A DNA stretch of 64,000 nt. Origin: Agarophyton chilense. Taxonomy: Eukaryota; Rhodophyta; Florideophyceae; Gracilariales; Gracilariaceae. The DNA is taken from NCBI GenBank assembly GCA_030374765.1, contig JARGXX010000010.1, positions 248,001 through 312,000 of the forward strand, in the 5' to 3' direction. This document shows, one piece after another, positions 10,955 through 22,609 of this stretch (position 1 is its first letter; the number at the start of each line of letters is the position of its first letter). Made by a program: the position numbers and the translations under genes. The notes beneath the pieces are model-generated. The model did not search any database, was not told the origin of the DNA, and saw only the letters and a list, made by a program, of their open reading frames with translations.

Positions 10955-13126
10955 TCACGGACGCAAAATGGATGTGAATGTGTCGCTTTCTACCCCGAAG
11001 GTCTTAACCTTAAAGTAGTTGCCGCTATGCAGCGAAACCCACGAATGCTCGATGCTGCATACTGTCCGGAGGTAAATTTTTGTCGTCCACACTAACTCAT
11101 CGTATATCACGAGGGCAGGAATCTTCTTCTGCTTGAAGGACCTGAAAGAAGAACTAGGATGTATATCCACTCCAGTTTCAAGAGAGTTTACACCCTTCAC
11201 ATTTCCAATCGGAACATATTTCCCATCTTCGTTGCGTCTTCGAGCAATGTGTCGAAAATAGCCCGCAACGAGACACCTCCTCACCAGGTCCTCTGAACTA
11301 GAGTCTTCCAGCTCTTCCTGAACGCCTTTTGGGAACGGATGGGTCAAACCCCATGATACCATATCTGCGTGTTGCATAACCACTACTAGTTGATTCCTGA
11401 TTTTTTCGGCAGATTCAAGAGTTCGCTGATTCAGAAAGTGATCTTTGCAAAACTCTAGCTTTTTCGAAGGAACACGTTGTACGTAAGCGTGTAACGCATT
11501 CACAAGTGTCAAATGGTCCCCATAGAAACTCACAAAGCGCCGATGCGCGGCTTTCGCTCGATCCATCTTGGTAGGAGGCCTTAAAAAGATTGATCCCTCT
11601 ACACTAAGAATGGCTGCTGTTGAAAGCATCGAGTCAACACATCCCAACCTTAATGACTCCATTAAACTTCTCGCCAGCATAGGAGTGGCAGGAATCCGAG
11701 CCATTAGCTCTCCTGTCTGAGTGAGATTCATGTGTTTGTCAAGTGCACCAAGAGCATATAGAGTTTCTAGAGCTCGTTCACGTGTATGTCGGGGAACCTT
11801 ATCCAACAATGGAAACCGTAAGTGATTGTGCACAGGCTGTTTCCGTCCGAAATGCGTTAATGCAATGATCTGCAACTGTGTAGCTGTGGCATCAACTCGT
11901 AAAATTTCAGGTTTCGGGTACTTTTCAAGCTTGTTGTAGTGCTCTTGAGTGTATAATCGAAAGAGATATGAAGGACCCGTACGCCCAGCTCTTCCTTTGC
12001 GTTGTTCCGCCTGTGCCTGACTAATAGGTTGAACACGAAGCACTTCTGTGTACAAACCGTTGTGCGGGATAAGCGTTCTCACTTTTGCAACCCCACTGTC
12101 CACAACGTAGCCTATGCCAGGAATAGTTATACTAGTCTCTGCGATGTTTGTTGCAAAAATAATCTTCCGATGAGTTCTCCGCATTGATTCAGGCAAGTCC
12201 GCAATCGCCCTTAGTTGCTCCTGTGGGGGTTGTGCTGCAAATAAAGGAAGAATGATTACTGATCTCCTTTGGTCCTTACTGAGCCGATGTCGTAATTTCG
12301 CTTTGAGAAGTCCAATTGCAGACATTATGTCTTCTTGTCCAGGAAGGAAAACCAGAATATGACCGGAAGTTGGGTAGCCAGTGTGCACCTGAAACGCAGC
12401 TTCAACGGCTCCATCGACGTAATCTGAAACAGGTTCTGTTGCAAACATCATGTTGACTTTATAGGTTCGCCCACTGATACCGAGCTTTTTCACACTCAAG
12501 TCCGTTCCGCTCCGGAAAAAGAAGGAAATTTTCTCTGCATCGGTTGTGGCCGACATGATGACAACCTTGAAAGCTAACTTGCTTCTTAGAAGACCAGAAA
12601 TTCCAGTCAACGTTTTCTGTTTCTCGGCAGGGATAGTCGGCGGCGTTAGGGTTTCCTTGATAACGCCTAAAACAATGTCAGTATTCACTGAACGCTCATG
12701 GACTTCATCGATAATAATATGCGAGTAGCGCCTTTTCAATGCTGAGAACCCGTCCGTAAGAGTTTCACGCAAAAGAACTCCATCAGTCACATAACGGATT
12801 CGTGTTGCAGTTCGGCTGGACTTATTTTCGAAGCGAACGGCATACCCAACGATATCTCCAAGTATTGATCCACGTTCGGATGCTACACGATTCGCAACTG
12901 TTATGGCGGCGACGCGGCGAGGTTGCGTAACGAGAACAGATGAGCCTGGTGAGTTGTCGAGAATGATTTGAGGTAATTGAGTAGTCTTCCCCGATCCTGT
13001 TTCTGAGACCAGGATCAGGACATCATTAGCAGCCAACGCAGAAAGTATCTCTTGGGACTTCTGAATAACGGGAAGGCTTTGATCTTTCTCAACCACGGCG
13101 ACAGCCGCAGTCCTTTTTCGTTTCAT
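10955..13126 (-). CDS. DExH-box RNA helicase, DHX33/DHR2-like
   Basis: A 723-aa superfamily 2 RNA helicase. Visible motifs: Walker A SETGSGKT at residues 41-48, motif Ia TQPRRVAA near 67-74, motif II DEVH at 140-143, motif III SAT, motif V TNIAETSIT and motif VI QRKGRAGRTG. After the helicase core come the winged-helix, ratchet (GDHLTLVN-like) and OB-fold regions typical of the DEAH/RHA group. The very short N-terminus, the SLP..Q start of the core and the total length match DHX33 (707 aa) and the yeast rRNA-processing helicase Dhr2. Those proteins act in the nucleolus on ribosomal RNA, and human DHX33 also has other roles. Motif II reads DEVH instead of the DEAH usual in that subgroup. The ATG at 13126 directly follows an in-frame stop, which fixes the start. 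No intron is needed. Confidence 0.85.
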   Translation of the reverse strand: MKRKRTAAVAVVEKDQSLPVIQKSQEILSALAANDVLILVSETGSGKTTQLPQIILDNSPGSSVLVTQPRRVAAITVANRVASERGSILGDIVGYAVRFENKSSRTATRIRYVTDGVLLRETLTDGFSALKRRYSHIIIDEVHERSVNTDIVLGVIKETLTPPTIPAEKQKTLTGISGLLRSKLAFKVVIMSATTDAEKISFFFRSGTDLSVKKLGISGRTYKVNMMFATEPVSDYVDGAVEAAFQVHTGYPTSGHILVFLPGQEDIMSAIGLLKAKLRHRLSKDQRRSVIILPLFAAQPPQEQLRAIADLPESMRRTHRKIIFATNIAETSITIPGIGYVVDSGVAKVRTLIPHNGLYTEVLRVQPISQAQAEQRKGRAGRTGPSYLFRLYTQEHYNKLEKYPKPEILRVDATATQLQIIALTHFGRKQPVHNHLRFPLLDKVPRHTRERALETLYALGALDKHMNLTQTGELMARIPATPMLARSLMESLRLGCVDSMLSTAAILSVEGSIFLRPPTKMDRAKAAHRRFVSFYGDHLTLVNALHAYVQRVPSKKLEFCKDHFLNQRTLESAEKIRNQLVVVMQHADMVSWGLTHPFPKGVQEELEDSSSEDLVRRCLVAGYFRHIARRRNEDGKYVPIGNVKGVNSLETGVDIHPSSSFRSFKQKKIPALVIYDELVWTTKIYLRTVCSIEHSWVSLHSGNYFKVKTFGVESDTFTSILRP

Positions 13127-15349
13127 CTAAAGATAGATGATTTCAATCAGAACGGCTTGAGTGTTTCCGCCACAAAGATAAACGTAATGCTTTAGCTTTT
13201 CAGAGTTGGGGTAATTGTGAACGATCACTTCCCACTTCAGTTCATCGTGTGGGTACCTTCGTAGAACACAGGTTGGGTCTGCACACAATTTGAATTCGTG
13301 TACTGTTGCACTTTTCCATGAAACAGGACACTCGTACTGTACAAATCGAGAACGGCTCGAGGTGGACCAGAATCTGTACGCCGTACCACACAAATGTCCC
13401 GCTATTCTCGACGCAATAAAAAGACGATGACGATCAGATGATGATGAGTAGGCGATGATGAACAACCGCCTAATCTTGGAGCAGCATTGAAGCCAAAGCA
13501 ATGATGGACGAGGGCTAGAGCAAAAATCGCTGCTACTCTTCCCCGACAGGATAAATTGGAATGGCTTTTTCAAAATCTCTGAAACATAATTGAAAATTGC
13601 TTATTTGGTACATTGCCGTACAGTCTTTGTAGGTTTTGCCTACTTTTAAGAAAAACTTCTGTATTCTTTTTTAACGCTATTGTCGTGACAGAGAGCAAAA
13701 GTTATGCGACGTTCTGCTTTTTATGATAGAAGGAATTGGTTTTTTACATCACTCTGCACATATTTGCCAGAACGTTGGTGGATTTTTGTGTATTTAACAG
13801 AAGTGCTTCCTGAAGTTGCCTGAAAATGGCGTCGCCAATCGTAGGCTATGGAGTTTCCACACTCGAGTCTGCGTCACAGACTTTAATCTTTCTGAATTCA
13901 GCTACAACAAAGTAGAGTAGGGAAAGATTTTGGTGGGCAAAACAGAAAACCAAAGCGCAGGCAAGACTTTGATGCACGACTTGACATGTTTGAGACGTCA
14001 AAGAACCATCCAATTTCTTTCTTTTTCGATTGGTTTCTATTAAATGAATTACGATACCAGCCATATATAGTTTTCCTATTTCATCTTTCTCCTTACATTT
14101 TCTTTTCATAGTTCGAATAGCATCCCAGTTGTTATCTATTAATCCGTCTGCGATATTACAATAGAAATTATTCGGTGTAAGATTCAATTTGTTTCCGTAT
14201 GCACCCTTCTAAAGATTCCAACCATCAACCAAGCAAATTGCCAGCAAAGAATTATTCAATCTAAAAGGCCATTTTTTCACTTCTACCTTCTTTTCAATAT
14301 TCAAATCTTCTTGACGTGACCTATTTTCCCTATCAATCCTTGAAAAACAAGAATAGTACTCCTCAAAAACCTCTGAAATAGCAATGAAAAGCGGAACTTT
14401 CTTTTTTAATCCATCAGTTTTCCTCCATCTTTCACGAGAAATGAGAGTTTGTGGTTGGGTACTGCTACAAGTGCTAATTAAATATCTCCTCTCGTGGTCC
14501 AGTTAGAGCACAGGACTCATCTTTCGATAAAATTCAGGAAGTTTTGAGACAAGTGACACGTGCTGGTCTCTTACCATCATCGCAGGTTTGGAAAGATGTT
14601 TCATAGGAAACCTTCTGGTGGCTATTTTTATGACCACAATAAATCGCATTTTTCTTTTTAAAAGTTCTTAAGCTGTTTCAACAGATGCATAATAAGAATC
14701 GGAACAAACGATTCGATCAGTTAAGACTATAAGACTCGAGAAAAAGAAAAAAAGACTCAAGAAGAAGAAAAAAAGAAGTACTTAGGAACAAGTAAAGTCA
14801 CAGAAACAGAACAATTAGGTTTATGTTATCGCCTCAAGCGTTTTAACGACATCTAAAGTCAGTCAAAGAATTTACCCGCTGGTACGATGATTCAGCATGG
14901 CGGTAAGCGCAGCACGATCGCCTTGCAGTTTTTATTCGGGGAGACCCGCGTCTAAGAGGAACTGTCTGAACGGTGCCAAAAAGGGTTCCTCCGCATTGCT
15001 CGGTTGTTGGGCGAACCCATGATGGTATCCCATCGACGGGTTCACGCCCGATGCCCTAGCCGTTGGTGGGGAAACAGTCGTCACAGGCACCGCAACATGC
15101 GAATCGAAGCTACTGCTGGCATAAGAACCCTCGGAGGGTGCGACTCCGTGGTTGGAGTTGTGCGGCGCGTAGGGGTTCATCGCTGAGCAATTTGAAACAG
15201 ATTGTATTTTCGTGGAGACGATGAAAATTCGGAACGCTGATGCATGCTCCGCTATATAAGAACATCTTGCGTCGCCGGTGCTTCGCGCTTAACGGGGGGG
15301 ATGTGTAGTATTCTGCACTGTCGGAATGCTGATGGAAGATTTTTTTGGC
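13127..15349. other. AT-rich spacer, no supported gene
   Basis: About 2.2 kb upstream of the helicase. Minus-strand frames at 13127-13573 (148 codons) and 13846-14187 (113 codons) and an 82-codon ATG frame at 14932-15180 are open, but none resembles a known family or has convincing composition. A purine-rich A/G tract with GAA repeats lies at about 14740-14780. The 82-codon frame is Pro/Ser/Ala-rich with a TATATAAG-like sequence about 75-80 bp upstream; it might be a gag start of a retroelement or a small orphan gene. Confidence 0.4.
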
Positions 15350-15800
15350 TAAGTATAATGATAGTCATATGTGAGTGCAACGGCTAGGATGAAGTTATGA
15401 AGCGGCACCCCGCAGATGGTCCGTGAGGTGGTATGTTACACGTGGGACCTCGGTCTGCCACGGTGCATCCGATTCGACCCTTTGTAGGGTAATACCGGAT
15501 TGGCAACGGCGCATATACTGTAGAGAGTAGCCACGTGGCAACCATTATCCCGTACTGTAGAGGGGTTAATCGGCTAACCAAGTATATCTAGATATTATTA
15601 CGTGCGGCGCTCACCTCTGTGCCCTGTACTTAAGGCACAGAAGGGAGCGCCGACTCCAAAGTAAAGGAGACAACAAACGGGCTCACAACTCACTTGTTTT
15701 TTGTTCAGAATTCCTTAACCGGAGATCCGGACAAGCTACAACAAGTAGTTGTCCGTTCAATAGTACCAACCACCCTCATTGGCGAGTGGGGCCTTACAAC
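15350..15800. repeat. Possible LTR-derived sequence with strong hairpin
   Basis: This stretch changes composition sharply from the AT-rich spacer to its left. It carries a 19-nt inverted repeat (arms 15605-15623 and 15634-15652, two mismatches, 10-nt spacer). A short segment near 15515-15540 resembles one near 30535-30570, where another LTR-like piece also has a hairpin just downstream. I could not define both ends, so the LTR origin is an inference. Confidence 0.3.
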
Positions 15801-15829
15801 CCCCCATTCTAGCTCGCTAGTGTTGTTCT

Positions 15830-16918
15830 TTACCACACCTTCCCCTTAGCCGCAAGCACCCATTCGGCAGTCCCGAACACTGTCGCAGGTGTCTGCTCTC
15901 TCCGCAGAGCGGATACTACAACCACAGCGGACTCGACCGGAGGATGAACGCCCTCCACGGGTAGGACAAAGGGATCTTCACCGAAGGATTCTCCGTCGGA
16001 CATACCAGCAGGAACTAACAGCCTAGCTTTCACATCAGGCTCGAAGCACAGAGGATCGAAACCGATGGCCTTCGGACCATAGTCGTGTACATGAGGCCTC
16101 GGAATGTCCGATGGTTGATTCCTCAAAGGCTAGGCGGGATAGGCACGAGTGTCGTCCCGACCCTGCAGATGCAGCGGAATCGGCGCGAATGAGTCGGTAT
16201 CCCAGTCATACCAAAGGAACCCGAGAGTCTTGCCCCACTCCACCTGTAGGACATGATCCAAAAGGGCCTCGGTCTCCTCGACGTCGAATTGGGTCCCACG
16301 GACTATATTCTGGATGCCCAGGTTCCTGAGGAAGGACATAAGCGCCAAGAGGTTGTGACCAGCCGGAGGAAGGCGCACATGAGGCGAGATGAAACCCGTG
16401 TATAGGTCCAAGAGGATTTTGTTCACCCTGAACTGGTATTCGGCTTCCTCCTCATAACGGACGTATGGCATGTCCGCTTGGATGAGGGTGCGACATCGCG
16501 TCGCCAAACGCGGTTCTACAGGGCAATGCAACCATCGATTATACCACGAGACGCTGCGCGCGTTCTTGCTGCCCCTCCGGAAATCGGGTATCTTGGAAAA
16601 CCTTCGGGCGTCGAGATACATATGGCAAAACCGCTGGTAATCTTCCACAGAGGACGGAAGAATTGCACGACGCACTTCCCGCGGATTCCGTCCGATGGTA
16701 TGGTCGTAGCGGTCCCGGGGACGCTCGTAGGCCACTTGGTAACCCGAAGAGCTCCCCGCTTGGTTGTTCGAAGCCATGGTGCCGCTGCCCACAGGCTGGT
16801 CCGCCGGGAAGTGAATAGGATGACCGACGGAAGCGACGAAGTCCGGAGGGAGAACGGCATATCTGATGGGCTTATAAGGCAGGTCCGGCATCGCGCGCGA
16901 CCCATGGAAAAGTGCCAC
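15830..16918 (-). other. Antisense reading frame of the gypsy family (fossil copy 2)
   Basis: The encoded protein shares long stretches with the frame at 23865-26151, for example SSSGYQVAYERP, SVSWYNRWLH and FLRNLGIQNIVRGTQFD. It runs opposite to the pol direction of its family. It has no match I recognise among gag, env or host proteins. The N-terminal ~260 residues look folded, with many aromatic and Arg residues. It is a fossil copy with at least one break. See the finding on the antisense frame. Confidence 0.6.
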
Positions 16919-17302
16919 GATGGTAAGGCGAAGTGACGGAATCGACCCGGACGGACTGACAGGCGTGAACCACGGTGGATGAAGTGCGGCGGGTCACCAA
17001 AGGAAGAACGGAGACAAGGGAAGACGCCAATGGACCGTCTCGGCAACGCGACGCGAGGAATACGCCGGCGATGCCCCTATGGCCAGCGCTCACGGCGCGT
17101 GGGAGTTTCAGTTCTTAGGCAAATAAATTGCCCTTCGGCGCCAATGGTCAGCTCACGCTTCCCTGCATCCACGCAGGCGATGACGACGCGACGTCTCGTC
17201 GCGCCCAATGGTACCGGGAGCTACAAAGTGCTCGCGTCCCCTGGGTCAAGCATGAGGCAATTGGGACTTCGCCGTGACGGCCGAATCCTAAGAAGGAAGA
17301 TA

Positions 17303-17749
17303 TGTGAAGGAGCGATGATAACGGTTGAGCCCTGTAAGCCGCAGGGCCCTGAGGTATCTTACCGGCGACACGCGGACGGGTCGACCTCAGGTGGACTCAT
17401 GTAGGTTATAAATTTATTTTAATTAGTGTAATAGATTAGCATTAGAGTACCAGGGAGATCTCAGAGCCTCTCCAGTACTAATTACCTGGTTCGATTGACG
17501 CTTCTCCCTTAGAGTACGGTAGGCACCGTTAGGATACTAAATAACCCCCTTTGGAATATTGGTTTTACCCTTTGGTCTTCGAGCCATCGTTTTTGTAGCT
17601 CCAACCTGTAGGACTACGCAGTATACTCCAGCCCATAGCACCAAGTACTCTGGGAGTGCCGGCGTCAGAGGATTCGAACCTTAGGACCCGCTCTACCACG
17701 CTACCACCGGTCGAGACCCGTACGCTGACCCAAAGGTCATTGCGTTACA
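17303..17749 (+). repeat. Gypsy-family LTR, third copy (pol sense +)
   Basis: A 447-bp repeat that begins TGTGAAGG and ends GTTACA. It is the reverse complement of the repeats at 23144-23591 and 29301-29748. A purine tract AAGAAGGAAGA sits two bases before it, as expected for the polypurine tract next to a 3' LTR, which sets the element's sense as plus. On the minus strand it contains GGTTCGAATCC at 17670-17680. Confidence 0.85.
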
Positions 17750-18830
17750 GGCACGCCGAACCATACGCACACAAAATGGTGCCTCCCCCATATGTGAGCC
17801 CAACAATACATCGCATCTACCACACACGGGCAAACGCAAGCTGAGACCCAAACCTGAAAAGCATCCCAAACAAAATCCGAAATACGTTCCACAACCCACC
17901 ACCAACCGACCCAAAGCCACGCCGAAAGGCGGCGGTGGTTACCGCTTTTCAAGAATGCTACTTCCGTGACAACCAAAAATAACTAGGCACTCTTCAAAAA
18001 ATGGCCAAACTAGGTCTCCTCAATCTCCTGCCATTCATTGAAAGAAACCCACCCCTTCTTTCATTTAGCGGATTAATCCATGGAAAAAGAGTGAGACAAC
18101 CATACCGAGAAATCAAGTACATCAACTCAAATGGAACGTCACTTTCCTCTGACATCTCCGGGCCCATAATACCGACTTACATACACGGTAACAAATTCTT
18201 CGTGCTGTCTGTTCATCAAAACCCGCACCAGGTTCCTCCTTACATTTTGCGCGTCCATTCAGACCCAACTGTATAACTCTAGGCGCCAAGTACTCAATAT
18301 CATTCGCAACAAATTCGGATCAGCCCCACTAATCATCACAACCGACAACGCAGGGGAATACAAACCAAACATATTCCAATCCATACTAACCGGGCACGGT
18401 ACTGAACTTCAAACTACCACAGCTAACAGCCCCCAAGAGAACTCACTGGCTGAAAGCGTCATCGGCACTCTGTCTCGCGTAGTACGCGCTAATCTGTTCC
18501 ACTCTGGTCTACCGCTGCTTTACTGGAAAGACACCTGCCGTGACGCAACCTTCAAATATGTGGTATTCCACTGAAGACAGTAGAGGTCTCGGTGCAGTGG
18601 GTATCCACAGAAATAACCGCGAAGAGCGGGTGTCGCCTTGCGAGCGAAGGTTCTTAAAGAAGAAGAGAGTGTGCGGAAAGCAGCCAGGTGTGCCTGAACA
18701 ATGGGGATAATACGTGTATTCACGAGGTGTATGTCCAGATACGGCAGTACGTAATGCACACGAGATCGGCTCGACAAACCTTGTGACAACACAAATAACC
18801 AGGTAACAGAAGAGAAAACAACAAAGAAAC

Positions 18831-18831
<1 letters not shown>

Positions 18832-18862
<31 letters not shown>
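18832..18862. repeat. (AC)n dinucleotide microsatellite
   Basis: About 15 uninterrupted AC units inside the non-copia segment of element A. Likely length-polymorphic. Confidence 0.95.
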
Positions 18863-18864
<2 letters not shown>

Positions 18865-19119
18865 GAAAGCTGTAAAAAACGGGCGATAAACGCGCAACAG
18901 AAGAGGGTATCCTCGAAACAAGAGCTATAGCTCAGAACGGTTAAGAACTGATGCTATAGGTGCCTCTTTGTGGTGAACCACTTTAGGATTTCTAGGACTC
19001 ACCAAGATGGTGTTTAGGTTTGCTGGTGGTTGTTGGTTGGCCTTCGCCGTGCTCACCTGGGCCCTGCGCCCTTTAGTGTGTCAAGAGGCAAAGCAAATAC
19101 TGTACAGTAATGCATACAA

Positions 19120-19183
19120 GTGACGTGCCACTACACCATTATCTAAATAATACCAAATAAAATATTTGGTGATGGCACGTTAC
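19120..19183. repeat. Small foldback with 11-bp terminal inverted repeat
   Basis: Arms gtgacgtgcca (19120-19130) and tggcacgttac (19173-19183) are inverted with one mismatch. Inside lies a second stem (accaaata / tatttggt). A 12-bp palindrome (tactgtacagta) lies just left at 19098-19109. It may be a tiny MITE-like element or chance folding. Confidence 0.35.
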
Positions 19184-21564
19184 AGTGTACACTAAATACA
19201 GTACTTTCTATTTAAATTTCTTCTGTCCCAATCTTTCCATGAAGAAATTCGTCTCATAACTTCTCGTAGTCGAATATAGCCCAAGCAATAGCTTATGAAT
19301 GCCGTGTCGCGACTTCGTAGTATTTCGAATGGTCGAACTCAGGTGCATCCAAAATGCTACAAAATACAATCGAACTCTCCACAAAACGACTCGCAAAATA
19401 CCGTACGCACAGTAGCACACGAAACCCCCTACCGTTACTAGAATGTACACTTTTGGCCAGAAAGAAAGCATCCCAATAGTCACCGATCGTACGACGCAAC
19501 GCAAGCTAAGCGCAAGTGGTACCCTAGGAAGATGTATGTTCGGTATAAGGCCCATACATATCATGATCCAAAAATTCGAGACCAAAGAGTATCGAAAAAT
19601 CCGTGCGATCGATTTCAAATTATATTGTCCGCACCGAGACCGTGCAAGAACGACTGACATGGCCTCCAGGGCATTTGCTCCTTCTCCAGACCCCTTCACC
19701 ATCAACCAACACACACAAGCACTACTGTCACGACCCCAAGCGCGCAGATACACCGATGCAATGCAATGGAGCATTGCACATAACGCAGAACTCGACAAAC
19801 TCGACAAACTGGGTGTCATCGAACGGCTTCCTAAGAACCAACTTCCCCGCAAACTGATCCCGCTCACCATGAAGTAACGATATAGAAGAGAACATAACGA
19901 CGGAATCACAGAGCGCAAAGCACGCCACGTCATGCGCGGCGATCTCATGAAACCCAATCTACACTTTGACCCGGATCACCTATCAGCTCACTTGGCACAA
20001 AAAGACACGGTACGTCTTGTCTTGGCAATCACAGCAGCCAAGAACCTGCACGTTGAACACTTTGACATTACAAAGGTTCATCCCCATGAACTCTATCGCT
20101 ATGAAAAAGCGGTATGTGTTTAATTGAACCCTCGTTTTAACGGATCATTTAAGCACTCGACCCCGGGAGGCCGCCTCATTCGAATCCTTCATGAAAACCC
20201 ATCAGGTTTGTTCTATTACGTCTAAGGTGCCTTCGAATGCCTCATCTTTCTCAACAACTACCAATCTGCAGTCGGCCCGTGCCTTTTCTTCAAACGAAAA
20301 TCCTTATCGAACTTCACAATCATTTGCCGAAACAGCGACGATTACCTCATAGACGGAACGCACACAGCTAACATAGATCAGCTGTTCGCCAATCTTTCCA
20401 GGAAATACAACATTCGGCTATTCTGAAAATCCACTAAATACCTCGGGTGGACAGTGGCATACACGTCAGACGGAATAAATATCAGCCAACCTAACTACAT
20501 CGAACAAGCGATCAAGTTCGAAAAACTATTCGAATGCAATCCTCCCCAGTCCCCGCACACATCCACGTCCGAGTTTCATGGACCCACCGAAAACGACACC
20601 CTACTGCCAAGTCACACAAAACTTTACCCACAAATAGTCGGCATATTACGATGGGTAACCGACTGAACCAGACCGGACATCGCCATTGCCGTCTCATGCC
20701 TCGGACAGGCCTCCCGAAACACGACAACAAGACGCTGGAGCCTACCCGAGGAGGTGCTGAGATACCTTCGACGCACAAATGACCACGGAATACTGTATCT
20801 CAAGCGCAAATCGCTCGGATCTCTGAATCTTCTTTTTACGACGTACGCGAACTCTGATTTCGCCAACGATGAACAAAACAGGAAATCAATTACAGGGTAT
20901 GTGCTCAAATGCCAAGGCGGCCCAATCTCATTGTCCTCCTGTCAACAATCCTGCGTCGCGCTATCCACCGCTGAAGCGGAATGCAATTCAGCAACGGCAG
21001 CCGTCCAAAGCACCTGCTTCATACGCCGCACACTGAATTTCCTTCAATTCATCAAGCAAGATCCCTCATCAGACTTTGTTGACAATCAATCCGTCCTTTC
21101 TATTGCACAAAACACAAGCGACTCTAAGAGTCGCAAGTTCATCGACTTACGACATCATCATATACGCGACCCCTTGCGTCATCGCAACATCCAGCTGGAG
21201 CACATCCCGTTTGTTGCAAACCTAGCCGACATACTAACCAAACACACTGTTCGACTGGTGTTTCTTCGGTTGCGCCAAGCACTAAACAGAACTCAACCTG
21301 GCATGCATCACAACGCTTCCGAACATCAGGAGGTGTTTTATCACAACCCAAAGGGTCCTGAGACACGAGATGCTGACGAGCCGCTCTCCACGCCAAGCCA
21401 CCACCGATCCGTTGTTACACGTAGCCAGAACCATGCGAGCCGCTGCCGCATAGCACAAGTACACCTAGAACCGACGACTCCCCGTAAAGAACCCAGATCC
21501 ATCGGCTTCTTCAGTAGTGTTCCCACACTTACAACCAAAGAAGTGTTGTTCAAATATATATAGT

Positions 21565-22609
21565 GCAACATAGTACGAAAAAACAATACTGTTGTAGGCG
21601 ACCGTACGCAAACCAAAAGGAAATATTGGTGGACAGTCTAGTGTGCGCTCGTAGAGAGCGGTTTTGACAACCGCAGATGCCCAAGAACAGCCAATGACTG
21701 AGGTGGTAGTTCAAAAGTTGTACAGATGGTCTCTGACCTACGTGTGTGTGTTGTCCAAGAGTACGCGTAGACTTAAAGTGGCTGCCGGTGGAGCTTAATA
21801 GAAACTTGAACATGGTAATAGTCTTCATCGGGTGCGACAGATACGAAATATGACGCTTTTGGAGAATTTGGACTTACAAGGCTTTTTCAAGAATACTACC
21901 AGCATTGATTTGTCAGCATTGATACTGAAAAATTTGACAAACATGAATAATATTCTTGCAAACGGCGATTGAGACATGGTGATAGATAATATCTATGTGC
22001 TCATGGGGACGGGTAAAAATATAGAATTGGCGATGAGAATTGCCGCTTGATGATCAAGTTACAGAGGTTCGGAACAAAACGGTGCGCCTTGAAGCTCAAA
22101 AAGAAAATTGCGTATCTATATTGTATTTTCCACAGCTTTAGAAGTAGCTATAAAATATTCCGCACAAGTTGGTAGACTAACTGTTGACTACAGTAAGCTG
22201 CACAAAAATATGGGATTGTGGTTCGAAAAGATATTCTAACCGGATACCGAGCGTCTATTTCGGCTGTTGTTAGAAAAATCAATGTCTCTATAGAACTGAA
22301 GAGGGTTTGTGTAATTGTGAGGAAAAAAGGCCGTATTGTTTTGTAGTCTGCATGTAGCGGGCAACCCATATTGGAAAGATCCAGACATGTTCTGTGGGCT
22401 TTTGTATGATCGTGCGATGGCCTTTTTGAAGAAAGAAACGTTGGGGAGTGATGAATCGGCGAGATCACAAATTGTGGAAGTTGTTTTTCATATAGTTCGC
22501 GAAATATACGAAAAACACCTTCCACAATTTGTGCGCGCAAACGAAGGTTTGGTTGTATGTGAGTTATGAGTCAACTAAAAGATGTTCATTGTACGTTATT
22601 GAAACGGGG
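21565..22609. other. Unassigned repeat-island spacer with long palindrome
   Basis: About 1 kb between two copia relics. It has no family-level coding similarity. The open frames on both strands at 22148-22569 mirror each other because they read through the same palindrome at 22466-22533. The sequence after 21565 may include the lost 3' end of element A. Confidence 0.4.
22466..22533. repeat. 68-bp near-perfect palindrome
   Basis: Arms 22466-22494 and 22505-22533 (29 nt each) are inverted with two mismatches. The 10-nt centre is itself nearly palindromic (gttcgcgaaa), so the whole 68 bp can fold almost end to end. No flanking target duplication or transposase is evident. Confidence 0.8.

Larger units (their letters stand above)
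15830..17749 (+). mobile_element. 3' fragment of a Ty3/gypsy chromodomain-family element
   Basis: The fragment comprises a reading frame on the minus strand (about 15830-16918), a purine-rich tract (17290-17300) next to an LTR, and a 447-bp LTR at 17303-17749. The same three parts in the same order occur, inverted, in the longer copy at 23144-29748, so the two are one family. In pol orientation this copy runs left to right and ends with its 3' LTR; everything 5' of the antisense frame is gone. It is an old, broken relic. The left limit is approximate, because similarity to the longer copy fades near 15,900. Confidence 0.7.
17750..21564 (+). mobile_element. Ty1/copia relic (element A), heavily broken
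   Basis: Plus-strand fragments of a copia pol follow the family order. Integrase core motifs lie around 18130-18540, with a recognisable DNAGEY and ENSLAE-like region. Reverse transcriptase fragments lie at 19640-20690, and RNase H at about 20754-21250 with the typical YANSDFAND, SITGY, ALSTAEAE and DNQS motifs. Between integrase and RT lies about 0.65 kb (18550-19200) that is not copia-like. It includes an (AC)n microsatellite and a small foldback and looks like a later insertion or expansion. No terminal repeats were found. There are many breaks (well over five), so it is old. Confidence 0.75.

Noticed and set aside
10695-11018. 107-codon plus frame with a hydrophobic stretch
   Set aside because: Starts on TTG, overlaps the helicase 3' end on the other strand and has no relatives.
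13127-13573. 148-codon minus frame just before the DHX33-like gene
   Set aside because: It is in the same frame but ends with a stop immediately before the helicase ATG; no family similarity. Probably 5' flank, and possibly an upstream open frame.
22148-22569. Pair of open frames on opposite strands sharing similar peptides
   Set aside because: The similarity comes from reading the 68-bp palindrome in both directions, not from a protein family.
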